Positions 24,211-35,924 of a DNA stretch of 64,000 bases are shown here, in pieces. The notes beneath the pieces are model-generated. The model did not search any database. It was not told the origin of the DNA and saw only the letters and a program-made list of their open reading frames with translations. Each line of letters starts with the position of its first letter. Position 1 is the stretch's first letter. The DNA is from MPNO01 sp965205995 (GTDB taxonomy: Bacteria; Pseudomonadota; Alphaproteobacteria; MPNO01), in assembly GCA_965205995.1 (NCBI GenBank), contig OZ242200.1:744001-808000 (forward strand), read 5' to 3'. Made by a program: the position numbers and the translations under genes.

Positions 24211-24717
24211 CTATCGCCCGGCGCAGCGCTCTTCCAGGAGCCGGGCCACGCGCGGCGAGACGAAGGCCGAGATTTCGCCGCCCAGCATGGCGATCTCCTT
24301 GACCAGGCGGGAGGCGATGAACTGGTGCTTGTCCGACGCCATCAGGCAGACGGTCTCGACCCCGGAATTCAGCTTCGCGTTCATGCTCGCCATCTGGAAC
24401 TCGTAGTCGAAGTCGGACACCGCGCGCAGCCCGCGCACGATCATGCAGGCGCCCTGGTCGATGGCGAAGTCCATCAGGAGATTGTCGAACGCGGCGACCT
24501 GGACCCGCTCGCCGTCCCCGTCATTGAGGGCGGCGACCTCGTCGCGAACCATGCCCACGCGTTCGTCGACGTCGAACAGCGGCCCCTTCCCCGCGTTGAC
24601 GGCGACCCCCACGACGAGCCGGTCCATCACCGTCGCGGCGCGCTGGATGATGTCCAGATGTCCGTTGGTGATCGGGTCGAAAGTGCCTGGATAGACCCCG
24701 ATGCGTTCGGTCGCCAT
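24211..24717 (-). CDS. coaD: Phosphopantetheine adenylyltransferase
   Basis: Transfers AMP from ATP to 4'-phosphopantetheine to give dephospho-CoA, the penultimate step of CoA synthesis. 168 aa, the normal size. GVYPGTFDPITNGHLDII carries the nucleotidyltransferase TxGH motif with His19; VRGLRAVSDFDYE and EISAFVSPRVARLL are family signatures. Start at 24717 (ATG) is fixed by the conserved N-terminus; the open frame upstream belongs to gyrA in another frame. It follows gyrA by 65 bp, a linkage common in Alphaproteobacteria. Confidence 0.96.
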   Translation of the reverse strand: MATERIGVYPGTFDPITNGHLDIIQRAATVMDRLVVGVAVNAGKGPLFDVDERVGMVRDEVAALNDGDGERVQVAAFDNLLMDFAIDQGACMIVRGLRAVSDFDYEFQMASMNAKLNSGVETVCLMASDKHQFIASRLVKEIAMLGGEISAFVSPRVARLLEERCAGR

Positions 24718-24782
24718 GACCGCGCCTCCCCATTGACGCACGCGAACCGGCGTCGCGCGCAGCCCCGTTGGCCGGCCCTCAG

Positions 24783-27491
<2,709 letters not shown>

Positions 27492-27581
27492 GGCGTTTCG
27501 CTTGTCCGGTTCGGGGGCTTCGGGAGGGGTTCAGACGCGGCGTCTCGACCGGTTAGGAGATGCCGTAGATTCCGCTGCCCG

Positions 27582-27610
27582 ACAATAGCAGAATCGGTCT
27601 TGCCGCTCAA
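27582..27610 (-). promoter_or_regulatory. Promoter of gyrA
   Basis: On the minus strand TTGAGC (27610-27605), 17-bp spacer, TATTGT (27587-27582). The predicted leader is about 84 nt. Position, spacing and hexamers all fit a sigma-70 promoter serving gyrA and coaD. Confidence 0.65.
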
Positions 27611-27727
27611 TCCCGGCGGGCCGCCGAGATGCCCATCCCGCGCCCGCCGTGATGCCGCCGCTCTTTCTTAATTGGAATCTAAGAACTCGACCCTAGAATT
27701 CTGAGACAGTTATATAATTTTCCACAC

Positions 27728-27759
27728 CGGCCAGCCGCCGGGCGGGTTCCGCCTGGCCG
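27728..27759 (-). terminator. Terminator-like hairpin after ssb
   Basis: CGGCCAG (27728-27734) pairs with CTGGCCG (27753-27759), and CCGCC/GGCGG pair inside it. It starts one base after the ssb stop. The following minus-strand sequence is AT-rich but lacks a clean U-run, so termination is probable rather than certain. Confidence 0.5.
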
Positions 27760-27760
27760 C

Positions 27761-28231
27761 TCAGAACGGGATCTCGTCGTCCAGATCCCCGCCGCCCGGG
27801 GCCGATCCACCGGAGCTCGACCCGCCGGAGCTCGACCCGCCTGCCGGCGCATCGTAGCCGCCCCCGCCGCCGCCCTCGCCTCGGCTGTCGAGCATGGTGA
27901 GCTCGCCGCGGAAGCGTTGCATGACGACCTCGGTCGAGTATCGTTCCTGACCCTGCTGGTCGGTCCATTTGCGGGTCTGGAGCTGACCCTCCAGATAGAC
28001 CTTCGATCCCTTGTGCAGGTATTTCTGCGCGACCTCGCCGAGCCGCTCGTTGAAGATCACCACGCGATGCCATTCGGTGCGCTCGCGCCGTTCGCCGGAC
28101 GTGCGGTCGCGCCACTGCTCGGATGTAGCGACCGACAGATTGACGATCGGCATCCCGTCATTGGTGTGACGGATCTCGGGGTCGCGTCCGAGATTGCCGA
28201 TCAGGATGACCTTGTTGACGCTTCCCGCCAC
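27761..28231 (-). CDS. ssb: Single-stranded DNA-binding protein
   Basis: Coats single-stranded DNA in replication, recombination and repair. 156 aa: an OB-fold (SVNKVILIGNLGRDPEIR to about residue 108), a Gly/Ser-rich linker with repeated SSSGG, and the acidic tip DLDDEIPF that docks partner proteins. The GTG at 28231 is preferred: GGGGAGG lies five bases before it and the product starts MAGSVNKVILIG as in other SSBs; the GTG at 28237 would leave no room for the ribosome site. uvrA and ssb are near each other but not cotranscribed here. Confidence 0.95.
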   Translation of the reverse strand: MAGSVNKVILIGNLGRDPEIRHTNDGMPIVNLSVATSEQWRDRTSGERRERTEWHRVVIFNERLGEVAQKYLHKGSKVYLEGQLQTRKWTDQQGQERYSTEVVMQRFRGELTMLDSRGEGGGGGGYDAPAGGSSSGGSSSGGSAPGGGDLDDEIPF

Positions 28232-28312
28232 CTTCACCTCCCCTGTCCCGTTCGTTGCAAAACCATAGCGGATCGGGCGGCTTCCGGCACGGCGAAACCG
28301 CGTCGCGCGGCT

Positions 28313-29266
28313 TCAAAATTCTATCTTCCGGATCGGGTCGCCGGCGAGCCAGGCCCGGATGTCCTCGACCATGCCGCCGTAGAAGCCGCGATAGTTCTCC
28401 GCCGAGACATAGCCGAGATGCGGCGTGATGACGGTGTTGTCGAGCCGCCGGAACGGATGGTCGGCCGGCAGCGGCTCGATGTCGAACACATCGAGCCCGG
28501 CCCCGGCGATGGCCCGGCTTTCGAGCGCGCCGATCAGCGCCGCCTCGTCGACGATCGGACCGCGCGAGGTGTTGACCAGGAATGCTTCCGGCTTGAGCAG
28601 AGCGAGCTCGGAGGCGCCGATCAGCCCGCGCGTCCGCTCGCTCAGCAGCAAATGGATCGAGATGAAATCCGAACGCCGCAGCAGGGTTTCCTTGTCGGCG
28701 CGGGCGACGCCGATCTCGCGGCAGCGCTCCCCGGTCAGGTTCTGGCTCCAGGCGACCACTTCCATGCCGAACGCCGTTCCGACCTTGGCCACCCGGCTGC
28801 CGAGCCGCCCGAGCCCGACGATGCCGAGCACCTTGCCCTCCAGCCCGACGCCCAGCGTCTCCTGCCAGCCGCCGGCGCGGGTCGCCCGGTCCTCGGCCGG
28901 GATCGAGCGCGCCAAAGCGAGGATCAGCCCCCAGGTCAACTCGGCCGTCGGGTAGCCCAGCGAGGGCGTGCCGCACACCGTCACACCATGGTCCCGGGCC
29001 GCCGCCCCGTCGATCGAGAGGTTGCGCATCCCGCTGGTCAGCAGGAGCTCCAGCCCGGGCAGCTTTTCGAACATCGACCGGGGAAAGGGCGTCCGTTCGC
29101 GCATCGCGCAGATGATCTCGAACCCGCCATAGCGCCGGGCGAATTCGTCCTCGTCGGCGATGTGGTCGGGGAACGCCTCGACCTCGACGCCGGGCGCCAG
29201 CGCGCCCCAATCCGCCATCTCCAGCGCGCAGCCCTGATAGTCGTCGATGATCGCGCAGCGTTTCAT
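28313..29266 (-). CDS. D-2-hydroxyacid dehydrogenase (NAD-dependent, PGDH-like)
   Basis: 317-residue Rossmann enzyme that reversibly reduces a 2-keto acid. GLGRLGSRVAK near residue 150 binds NAD(P); the catalytic residues are the Arg in VNTSRGPIVDE, the Glu in FDIEPLPADHP and the His in ITPHLGYVS. It lacks the ACT domain of SerA, so phosphoglycerate is not implied; glyoxylate/hydroxypyruvate reductase-like activity is possible. ATG at 29266 begins MKRCAIIDDYQGCA; the upstream frame antisense to uvrA is not coding. Divergent from uvrA. Confidence 0.9.
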   Translation of the reverse strand: MKRCAIIDDYQGCALEMADWGALAPGVEVEAFPDHIADEDEFARRYGGFEIICAMRERTPFPRSMFEKLPGLELLLTSGMRNLSIDGAAARDHGVTVCGTPSLGYPTAELTWGLILALARSIPAEDRATRAGGWQETLGVGLEGKVLGIVGLGRLGSRVAKVGTAFGMEVVAWSQNLTGERCREIGVARADKETLLRRSDFISIHLLLSERTRGLIGASELALLKPEAFLVNTSRGPIVDEAALIGALESRAIAGAGLDVFDIEPLPADHPFRRLDNTVITPHLGYVSAENYRGFYGGMVEDIRAWLAGDPIRKIEF

Positions 29267-29383
29267 CGATCCCTTCCTTGTCCACATGCTAGCAGAATGG
29301 GCCATTGCGGGGCGCTCAAGCCGGATGTAGTTATTCCGAAGCGGCCCGCGTAGGCTGCGGCCCAGCCCCTGACACGAAACAGC

Positions 29384-32248
29384 ATGCAATCCAAGATCGT
29401 CGTTCGCGGCGCCCGGGAGCACAATCTCAAGAACGTCGACGTGGAGATTCCGCGCAACGCGCTCGTCGTCCTCACCGGGCTGTCCGGATCGGGAAAATCG
29501 ACACTCGCCTTCGACACCATCTATGCCGAGGGGCAGCGGCGCTATGTCGAAAGCCTGTCGGCCTATGCAAGGCAGTTCCTCGAGCTGATGCAGAAGCCGG
29601 ATGTCGATTCGATCGACGGGCTGTCGCCGGCGATCTCGATCGAGCAGAAGACCACCTCCCGCAACCCGCGCTCCACCGTCGGCACGGTGACCGAGATCTA
29701 CGACTACATGCGGCTCCTGTTCGCCCGCGTCGGCGTCCCCTACTCGCCCGCCACCGGTCTGCCGATCGAAAGCCAGACGGTGTCGCAGATGGTCGACCGC
29801 ATGCAGGCGATGGCCGACGGCACCCGGATCTACCTGCTCGCCCCCATCGTCCGCGGCCGCAAGGGGGAGTACCGCAAGGAATTCCAGAACCTGCAGAAGC
29901 AGGGTTTCGCGCGGGTGAAGGTCGACGGCACGCTGCACGACATCGACGCCGTCCCCGCCCTCGACAAGAAGCTCAAGCACGACATCGAGGTGGTCGTCGA
30001 CCGGCTGGTCGTCCGCCCCGACCTCGGCAATCGGGTCGCCGATTCGCTGGAGACCGCGCTGGCGCTCACCGAAGGCATCGCGGTGGCGGAAGACGCCGAT
30101 AGCGGCGAGCGCACGATCTTCTCGGCCAAGTTCGCCTGCCCGGTCTCCGGCTTCACCATCGACGAGATCGAGCCCCGGCTGTTTTCCTTCAACAACCCGT
30201 TCGGCGCCTGCCCGGCCTGCGACGGCCTCGGCACGAGGATGTTCTTCGATCCCGATCTCGTGGTGCCCGATCCCGACAAGTCACTGCGCTCGGGCGCGAT
30301 CGCGCCGTGGGCGAACTCGTCGTCGAGCTATTACGAGCAGACCCTGGACTCGCTCGCCCGCCATTTCGGCGCCTCGACCACGATCCCCTTCCGCGAACTC
30401 GGGCGCGAAATCCGCCAGGGGATCCTCTACGGCACCGGCGAGGAGCCGGTGGAGATGTCCTACAACGACGGTAAGCGCAGCTACACCATCGACCGCCCCT
30501 TCGAGGGCGTGCTGCCCAACATGGAACGCCGTTTCCGCGAGACCGATTCGGCCTGGGTGCGCGAAGAGTTCGGGCGTTACCAGAACGTGCAGGATTGCGA
30601 CACCTGCCAGGGCATGCGGCTCAAGCCGGAGGCGCTCGCGGTCAAGCTCGCCGGGGTTCACATCAGCCAGATCGCGGAAATGTCGATCGCCGAGGCGGTC
30701 GGCTGGTTCGGCTCGCTGTCGGCGACGCTGCCGCCGAAGAGCCGGGAGATCGCGCGCTCGATCCTGAAGGAGATCAACGAGCGGCTGGGATTCCTTTCCA
30801 ATGTCGGGCTCGAATACCTGACGCTGTCGCGCGGCTCGGCCACGCTGTCGGGCGGCGAGAGCCAGCGCATCCGGCTCGCCTCGCAGATCGGATCGGGGCT
30901 GACCGGCGTCCTCTACGTGCTCGACGAGCCGTCGATCGGGCTGCACCAGCGCGACAATGCCCGGCTTCTGGAGACCCTCAAGCGGCTCCGCGACCTCGGC
31001 AATACGGTGATCGTCGTCGAGCATGACGAGGAAGCGATCCGCTCGGCCGATTACCTGATCGATCTCGGCCCCGGCGCCGGCGTTCACGGCGGCGAGGTGG
31101 TCGCATCCGGTACGCCGGAGGCGGTGCTTCGGTCCAGGAAAAGCCTCACGGCAAAATATCTCCGCGGCGACCGCATGATCGACGTGCCGGCGGAGCGCCG
31201 CCCGATCCGCGCCGACCGCTGCATCCGGATCGAGGGCGCGAGCGCCAACAACCTCGCCTCGGTTTCGGCCGAAATCCCGCTCGGGGCGTTCGTCTGCGTC
31301 ACCGGCGTTTCCGGCAGCGGCAAGTCGACCCTGATCATCGAAACCCTCTACAAGGCGATCGCGCGGCGGATCCACGGCGCGCGCGCCCATCCCGGCGCGC
31401 ATCGGGGGATCGAGGGGCTCGAGCTGATCGACAAGATCGTCGACATCGACCAGTCGCCGATCGGGCGGACGCCGCGCTCCAACCCGGCGACCTATACCGG
31501 CGCCTTCACCCCGATCCGGGACTGGTTCTCGAACCTGCCGGAAGCGCGGGCGCGCGGCTACAAGCCGGGCCGGTTCTCGTTCAACGTCAAGGGCGGGCGC
31601 TGCGAGGCCTGCCAGGGCGACGGCGAGATCAAGATCGAAATGCACTTCCTGCCCGACGTCTATGTCCAGTGCGATGTCTGCAGGGGGCGGCGCTACAACC
31701 GGGAAACCCTGGAAGTCGGGTTTCGCGGCAAGTCCATCGCCGAGGTGCTGGACATGACGGTGGACGAGGGCTGCACGTTCTTCAGCGCGGTGCCGGCGAT
31801 CCGCGACAAGCTGCTGATGCTGCAAAAGGTCGGGCTCGGATATATCAAGGTCGGCCAGCAGGCGACGACGCTCTCCGGCGGCGAGGCCCAGCGGGTGAAG
31901 CTCTCCAAGGAGCTGTCCAGGCGATCCACCGGCAAGACGGTCTATATCCTGGACGAGCCCACGACCGGGCTTCACTTCGAGGATGTCCGCAACCTGCTCG
32001 CCGTCCTCCACGCTCTGGTCGACCAGGGCAACACGGTGATCGTGATCGAGCACAATCTGGAGGTCATCAAGACCGCCGACTGGATCATCGATCTCGGCCC
32101 CGAGGGCGGCGACAAGGGCGGGCGCATCGTCGCCACCGGCAGGCCGGAGGAGGTTGCCGGGAACCCGGCGAGCTTCACGGGCCGGTACTTGGTCCGGGTT
32201 CTGGACGGCGCGACATCGCATCCCGCCCCGCAACGCGCCCGCGCCTGA
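29384..32248 (+). CDS. uvrA: Excinuclease ABC subunit A
   Basis: DNA-damage sensor of nucleotide excision repair; loads UvrB. 954 aa with two ABC ATPase cassettes: Walker A at residues 32-40 (GLSGSGKST) and again at about 643 (GVSGSGKST), signatures LSGGESQRI and LSGGEAQRV, Walker B VLDEPSIGL and ILDEPTTGL. Zinc modules use CPVSGF...CPACDGLG and CEACQGDG...CDVCRGRRY. The ATG gives the canonical MQSKIVVRGAREHNLKN. I see no GTTC-N7-GTTC LexA box in the 117 bp upstream, so SOS control is not evident. Divergent from the dehydrogenase gene. Confidence 0.97.
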   Translation: MQSKIVVRGAREHNLKNVDVEIPRNALVVLTGLSGSGKSTLAFDTIYAEGQRRYVESLSAYARQFLELMQKPDVDSIDGLSPAISIEQKTTSRNPRSTVGTVTEIYDYMRLLFARVGVPYSPATGLPIESQTVSQMVDRMQAMADGTRIYLLAPIVRGRKGEYRKEFQNLQKQGFARVKVDGTLHDIDAVPALDKKLKHDIEVVVDRLVVRPDLGNRVADSLETALALTEGIAVAEDADSGERTIFSAKFACPVSGFTIDEIEPRLFSFNNPFGACPACDGLGTRMFFDPDLVVPDPDKSLRSGAIAPWANSSSSYYEQTLDSLARHFGASTTIPFRELGREIRQGILYGTGEEPVEMSYNDGKRSYTIDRPFEGVLPNMERRFRETDSAWVREEFGRYQNVQDCDTCQGMRLKPEALAVKLAGVHISQIAEMSIAEAVGWFGSLSATLPPKSREIARSILKEINERLGFLSNVGLEYLTLSRGSATLSGGESQRIRLASQIGSGLTGVLYVLDEPSIGLHQRDNARLLETLKRLRDLGNTVIVVEHDEEAIRSADYLIDLGPGAGVHGGEVVASGTPEAVLRSRKSLTAKYLRGDRMIDVPAERRPIRADRCIRIEGASANNLASVSAEIPLGAFVCVTGVSGSGKSTLIIETLYKAIARRIHGARAHPGAHRGIEGLELIDKIVDIDQSPIGRTPRSNPATYTGAFTPIRDWFSNLPEARARGYKPGRFSFNVKGGRCEACQGDGEIKIEMHFLPDVYVQCDVCRGRRYNRETLEVGFRGKSIAEVLDMTVDEGCTFFSAVPAIRDKLLMLQKVGLGYIKVGQQATTLSGGEAQRVKLSKELSRRSTGKTVYILDEPTTGLHFEDVRNLLAVLHALVDQGNTVIVIEHNLEVIKTADWIIDLGPEGGDKGGRIVATGRPEEVAGNPASFTGRYLVRVLDGATSHPAPQRARA

Positions 32249-32281
32249 CCGTCGTCGGGGATCGGGGTTACAGGTGACCGA

Positions 32282-32983
32282 ATGACCGAACCGCGCGGCA
32301 ATCAATTGAGCCGGGGGGCAATTCTGTCCGGCGAAATCGAAAAATTCATCGGGCGGAATGCGCGCCGCTACAACCTGCGCATCAAATCGGTCGAGGAGCG
32401 GACGGCGATCAAGCGCGCCATGCTTGCCGAGCTGCCCGACGGCCGAGATGTCTGGGTTTTCGGATACGGCTCGCTGATGTGGAACCCCGCCTTTCACCAC
32501 ATGGAGGCGCGCAGCGGCCGCATTTTCGGCTACCATCGCCGCTTCGTCTTCTGGTCGACCATCGGACGGGGCAGCCGCGAACGGCCGGGCATGATGCTGG
32601 GGCTCGCGCAAGGCGGGTCCTGCAACGGGCTGGCCCTCAGGATCGCCGCCGACGAGGCCGACACGGAGTTGCAGAGCGTGTTCATGCGCGAAATGGTGTC
32701 GACCGCCTACAACGCCCGCTGGGTAGAGGTCCGGACGGCCGAAGGACCGGTCCGCGCGATCGCCTTCGTCGCCAACCCCGGTCATATCTTCTATGCCGGA
32801 CGGGTGCCGCTGGAGGAGGCCGCGCGCCATATCGCTTTCGGGGAGGGCGAGCTGGGGTCGTCCCGGGACTACCTCCACAACACGGTCTCCCATCTGAACG
32901 CGCTGGGCATCGAAGACGCCGGCATGCAGACCCTGCTCTCTTTGGTGACACGCCGCAGGGCGGACACCGCGGCGGGCCAATGA
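32282..32983 (+). CDS. chaC: ChaC-like gamma-glutamylcyclotransferase
   Basis: Cleaves glutathione to 5-oxoproline and Cys-Gly in characterised ChaC proteins. 233 aa. VFGYGSLMWNP (residues 60-70) is the gamma-glutamyl pocket, FCH-type core residues follow in GRIFGYHRRFVFWS, and FMREMVSTAYNARWVEVRT carries the catalytic Glu. C-terminal HIAFGEGELGSSRDYLHNTVSHL is a family signature. Its stop overlaps the trmFO ATG by 4 bp, so the two are translationally coupled, a linkage without an obvious metabolic reason. Confidence 0.9.
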   Translation: MTEPRGNQLSRGAILSGEIEKFIGRNARRYNLRIKSVEERTAIKRAMLAELPDGRDVWVFGYGSLMWNPAFHHMEARSGRIFGYHRRFVFWSTIGRGSRERPGMMLGLAQGGSCNGLALRIAADEADTELQSVFMREMVSTAYNARWVEVRTAEGPVRAIAFVANPGHIFYAGRVPLEEAARHIAFGEGELGSSRDYLHNTVSHLNALGIEDAGMQTLLSLVTRRRADTAAGQ

Positions 32984-34326
32984 CACCGGTCCACGTCATC
33001 GGCGGCGGGCTGGCCGGCTCCGAGGCGGCGTGGCAGATCGCCCGCGCCGGCGCGCCGGCGGTGCTCCACGAGATGCGGCCGGAGCGCGCCACCGAGGTGC
33101 ACCTGACCGCCGGCCTCGCCGAGCTCGTGTGCTCCAACTCGTTTCGCTCGGACGATGCGGAGGCCTCGGCGATCGGCCTTCTGCATGAAGAGATGCGGCG
33201 CCTGTCCTCGGTGGTCCTCGCCGCCGCCGACGCCAACCAGGTGCCCGCGGGCGGCGCGCTCGCGGTCGACCGAGACGGCTTTTCGCAGGCCGTCGAAGCG
33301 GCGATCGAGGCCGAGCCGCTGATCGAAATCGAACGCGGCGAAATCGCCGGCCTCCCGCCGGAGGCGTGGACCAACGCGATCGTCGCCACCGGGCCGCTGA
33401 CCTCGCCGCCGCTTGCCGAGGCGATTCGCGCGTTGACCGGCGAGGACTCGCTCGCCTTCTTCGACGCCATCGCGCCGATCGTCTACCGCGAATCGATCGA
33501 TTTCGAAACCGCGTGGTTCCAGAGCCGTTACGACAAACCCGGTCCCGCGGGCACCGGGTCGGACTACGTCAATTGCCCGATGGACGAGGCGCAGTACAAC
33601 GCCTTCATCGACGCGCTGACCGGCGCGGAGAAGACCGAGTTCAAGGACTGGGAGCGCGACACGCCTTATTTCGAGGGCTGCCTGCCGATCGAGGTGATGG
33701 CGGAACGCGGGCGCGAGACGCTTCGCTTCGGGCCGATGAAGCCGGTCGGGCTCACCGACCCGCGTACCGGCAAGCGCGCCCACGCGGTCGTCCAGCTGCG
33801 CCAGGACAACGCGCTGGGCACGCTCTACAACCTGGTCGGTTTCCAGACCAAGCTGCGCCACGGCGAACAGCAGCGCATCTTTCGCACCATCCCCGGGCTG
33901 GAGCAGGCCGAATTCGCCCGTCTCGGCGGCCTGCACCGCAACACCTTCATCAACTCGCCCCGGCTTCTCGATCCCGCGCTCAGGCTCCGCGCCGCGCCCA
34001 GGCTTCGCTTCGCGGGGCAGATCACCGGTGTCGAGGGCTATGTCGAAAGCGCCGCGATCGGTCTGCTCGCGGGGCGCTTCGCGGCCGCCGACAGCCTCGG
34101 GCGGATTTTCGCGCCGCCGCCGCCGACCACCGCTTTGGGTGCCCTGCTCGGCCACATCACCGGCGGCGCGGAGGCCGATCTCTTCCAGCCGATGAATGTC
34201 AATTTCGGGCTCCTGCCGCCGCTCGCCGAGCGCAAGCGCGGGCGCGAGCGCAAGCGGGCCTATTGCAGCCGCGCGCTGATCGACCTCGACCGCTGGTCGG
34301 GGTCGATACCGGATGCCGCCGAATAG
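32980..34326 (+). CDS. trmFO: Methylenetetrahydrofolate-tRNA-(uracil-5-)-methyltransferase TrmFO
   Basis: Folate- and FAD-dependent enzyme that makes ribothymidine at position 54 of the tRNA T-loop. 448 aa. VIGGGLAGSEAAWQIA is the FAD loop, VCSNSFRSDD and YVNCPMDEAQY hold the two conserved cysteines, and GLTDPRTGKRAHAVVQLRQDN, FQTKLRHGEQ and GVEGYVESAA are typical TrmFO segments. Begins MTPVHVIGGG on the ATG overlapping chaC. The last 67 bp lie antisense to the 3' end of the NDUFAF6-like gene. Confidence 0.96.
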   Translation: MTPVHVIGGGLAGSEAAWQIARAGAPAVLHEMRPERATEVHLTAGLAELVCSNSFRSDDAEASAIGLLHEEMRRLSSVVLAAADANQVPAGGALAVDRDGFSQAVEAAIEAEPLIEIERGEIAGLPPEAWTNAIVATGPLTSPPLAEAIRALTGEDSLAFFDAIAPIVYRESIDFETAWFQSRYDKPGPAGTGSDYVNCPMDEAQYNAFIDALTGAEKTEFKDWERDTPYFEGCLPIEVMAERGRETLRFGPMKPVGLTDPRTGKRAHAVVQLRQDNALGTLYNLVGFQTKLRHGEQQRIFRTIPGLEQAEFARLGGLHRNTFINSPRLLDPALRLRAAPRLRFAGQITGVEGYVESAAIGLLAGRFAAADSLGRIFAPPPPTTALGALLGHITGGAEADLFQPMNVNFGLLPPLAERKRGRERKRAYCSRALIDLDRWSGSIPDAAE

Positions 34327-35165
34327 CGCCTGGTAAGCGCCGCCAGGGCGACGCGGAGCTGCGCGGCGAGAGGTGAAATAGCCGCTCGCGGATCGAACGC
34401 GTCGTGCCCGTTGCGCGCGAGACGGCGAAGATAGGATTCGGCAACAGCGAGCGGCAGGAACGCCGCCCGCGCCGAGGCAGGTATGTCGCGGCGCGCCTGA
34501 CGGGAAGCGGCGATGTGAGAGCGGGCGCGTTCGGCGATCGGCGCGACGGCGTCGGCCAAGGTTTTGGGCGGCGCGCGGTCGAACAGCGTGGCGGCGGCGA
34601 TGCCGGCATCGGTCAGCAGCGAGAGCGGTATGTAGAGGCGGCGCTGGCGGGCGTGAAAGGGGATTGCGCGCAGAACGCCGGCGAGACCGAGACCGAGACC
34701 CGCCTCGCGCGCGGACGCCATCGTCGCCTCGTCCTTCGCCCCGAGGATTTCGCAGGCGAGCTCCACCAGGGGAACGGCGGTGCCCCCGACATAGGTTTCC
34801 AGGGCGTCGAGGTCGGCGGGCGGACGGGAGTCCAGATCGGCGGCGCGGCCGTCGACGATCGCCTGGAAGCGCGCGCGATCGAGGCCGTGGCGGTCTATCG
34901 CCTCGGCGAGCGCGGCAACCACCGGGTGCTCGCGAACCGACCCGGCATAGATCCCGTCGATCGCTTCGCGCCACCACTGCAGCCGGATTTCACCCAGCAT
35001 CGGCTCGGAGACGATTTCGGCGGTCTTCGCGATCTCGAGATTGAAGGCGTAAAGCGCGTAAAGCCCTTCGCGGCGCGCGGCCGGGGCGAACAACGCCGCA
35101 AGGTAGCGCTCGCGGTCGAGGCGGCGCACCTCCGCCGCGCAGTAGGATCGGGGCTCGGAGTCCAT
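34260..35165 (-). CDS. NDUFAF6-like squalene/phytoene synthase-fold protein
   Basis: 301-residue member of the trans-isoprenyl diphosphate synthase fold in which the catalytic aspartate-rich motifs are absent: where enzymes have DDxxD the sequence reads FNLEIAKTAEIVSEPMLGEIRLQWWREAI. This matches the bacterial relatives of human NDUFAF6, a respiratory complex I assembly factor, rather than true phytoene synthases. Its position between trmFO and the sec genes with an NDUFAF3-like gene nearby supports that view. The ATG at 35165 gives MDSEPRSYCAAEVRRLD. It starts 33 bp from a divergent gene and ends antisense to trmFO by 67 bp. Confidence 0.8.
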   Translation of the reverse strand: MDSEPRSYCAAEVRRLDRERYLAALFAPAARREGLYALYAFNLEIAKTAEIVSEPMLGEIRLQWWREAIDGIYAGSVREHPVVAALAEAIDRHGLDRARFQAIVDGRAADLDSRPPADLDALETYVGGTAVPLVELACEILGAKDEATMASAREAGLGLGLAGVLRAIPFHARQRRLYIPLSLLTDAGIAAATLFDRAPPKTLADAVAPIAERARSHIAASRQARRDIPASARAAFLPLAVAESYLRRLARNGHDAFDPRAAISPLAAQLRVALAALTRRYSAASGIDPDQRSRSISARLQ

Positions 35166-35198
35166 CACCGTGTCACCAAACCCGCGTATATTGGGGGG

Positions 35199-35924
35199 AT
35201 GCGCCCGATAACGCCATTGGATACGGGGCGGCTGGAGGCTTGGCCGGAGATTGTCGCCTGTGCCGCCGCGCTCGAAGACGCCCGCGCTTTGGCCGACGAC
35301 ACCGCGCGGCCGGTCGACGAGCGCCGCGACGCGCTCGCCCGCCTCGCCGAGGCGACGGACGACCTGTCGCTGAAGCGTGCCTACCAGGCGCGCGAGAAAG
35401 CCCTCACCGTCAGGCGGTTCCGCAATTGGAGCGACCTGGTGTCCTATGCCGGCTTCGCGGTCGCCCCGGTCGCCGGCAGCTTCGGCGCGGCTTCCGGGCT
35501 GGACGCGGCGGAACGACGGCCTCTGGAGGTCTATTGCGTGGCGGCCCACATACTCGATCTGGCCGTCCACTGCCGGGACGAGTACCGCACCCATGACCGG
35601 ATTTACCTTCCCGGGGACTGGTTGCGGTCCGCCAAGGTCGCGCCCGAAGACCTTGCGAAGCGCAAGGCCCGGCCCGGCCTGCGCTCGGTGCTCGACCGGC
35701 TGCTGGACCGCATCGACCCGATGATGGCGGATGCGTTCGCCGCTGCCTGTGCGATCGCGGATGCGGATTTGCGGCAAGCCGCGATGGAGGAAATCGCGGA
35801 ACGGCGCCGGCTCGCCCGCCGGCTCAGGCGCCGCGACCCGCTGGCCGGGCCGGTCGGGCTGACCGCGCTCGACCGCGCGATGGTCTGGTTCCAGCTCCGG
35901 CGCCAGCGAAGGGGCGGCGCGTGA
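35199..35924 (+). CDS. Degenerate squalene-synthase-like protein next to hpnE
   Basis: 241 residues that recall the C-terminal two thirds of squalene synthase/HpnD: FRNWSDLVSYAGFAVAPVAG and CVAAHILDLAVHCRDEYRTHDRIYLPGDWL match the region around the second aspartate motif, but the first aspartate motif and the N-terminal helices are missing and the second is altered. Probably not catalytic alone; it may be a partner subunit. It could instead be a shortened HpnD remnant. TATATT at 35187-35192 lies 6 bp before the ATG, so its transcript may be leaderless. It overlaps hpnE by 4 bp. The 33-bp gap to the divergent neighbour must hold both promoters. Confidence 0.7.
   Translation: MRPITPLDTGRLEAWPEIVACAAALEDARALADDTARPVDERRDALARLAEATDDLSLKRAYQAREKALTVRRFRNWSDLVSYAGFAVAPVAGSFGAASGLDAAERRPLEVYCVAAHILDLAVHCRDEYRTHDRIYLPGDWLRSAKVAPEDLAKRKARPGLRSVLDRLLDRIDPMMADAFAAACAIADADLRQAAMEEIAERRRLARRLRRRDPLAGPVGLTALDRAMVWFQLRRQRRGGA

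Noticed and set aside
29267..29383. LexA (SOS) box upstream of uvrA
   Set aside because: No GTTC-N7-GTTC pattern found; the ssb upstream region has only a half match.
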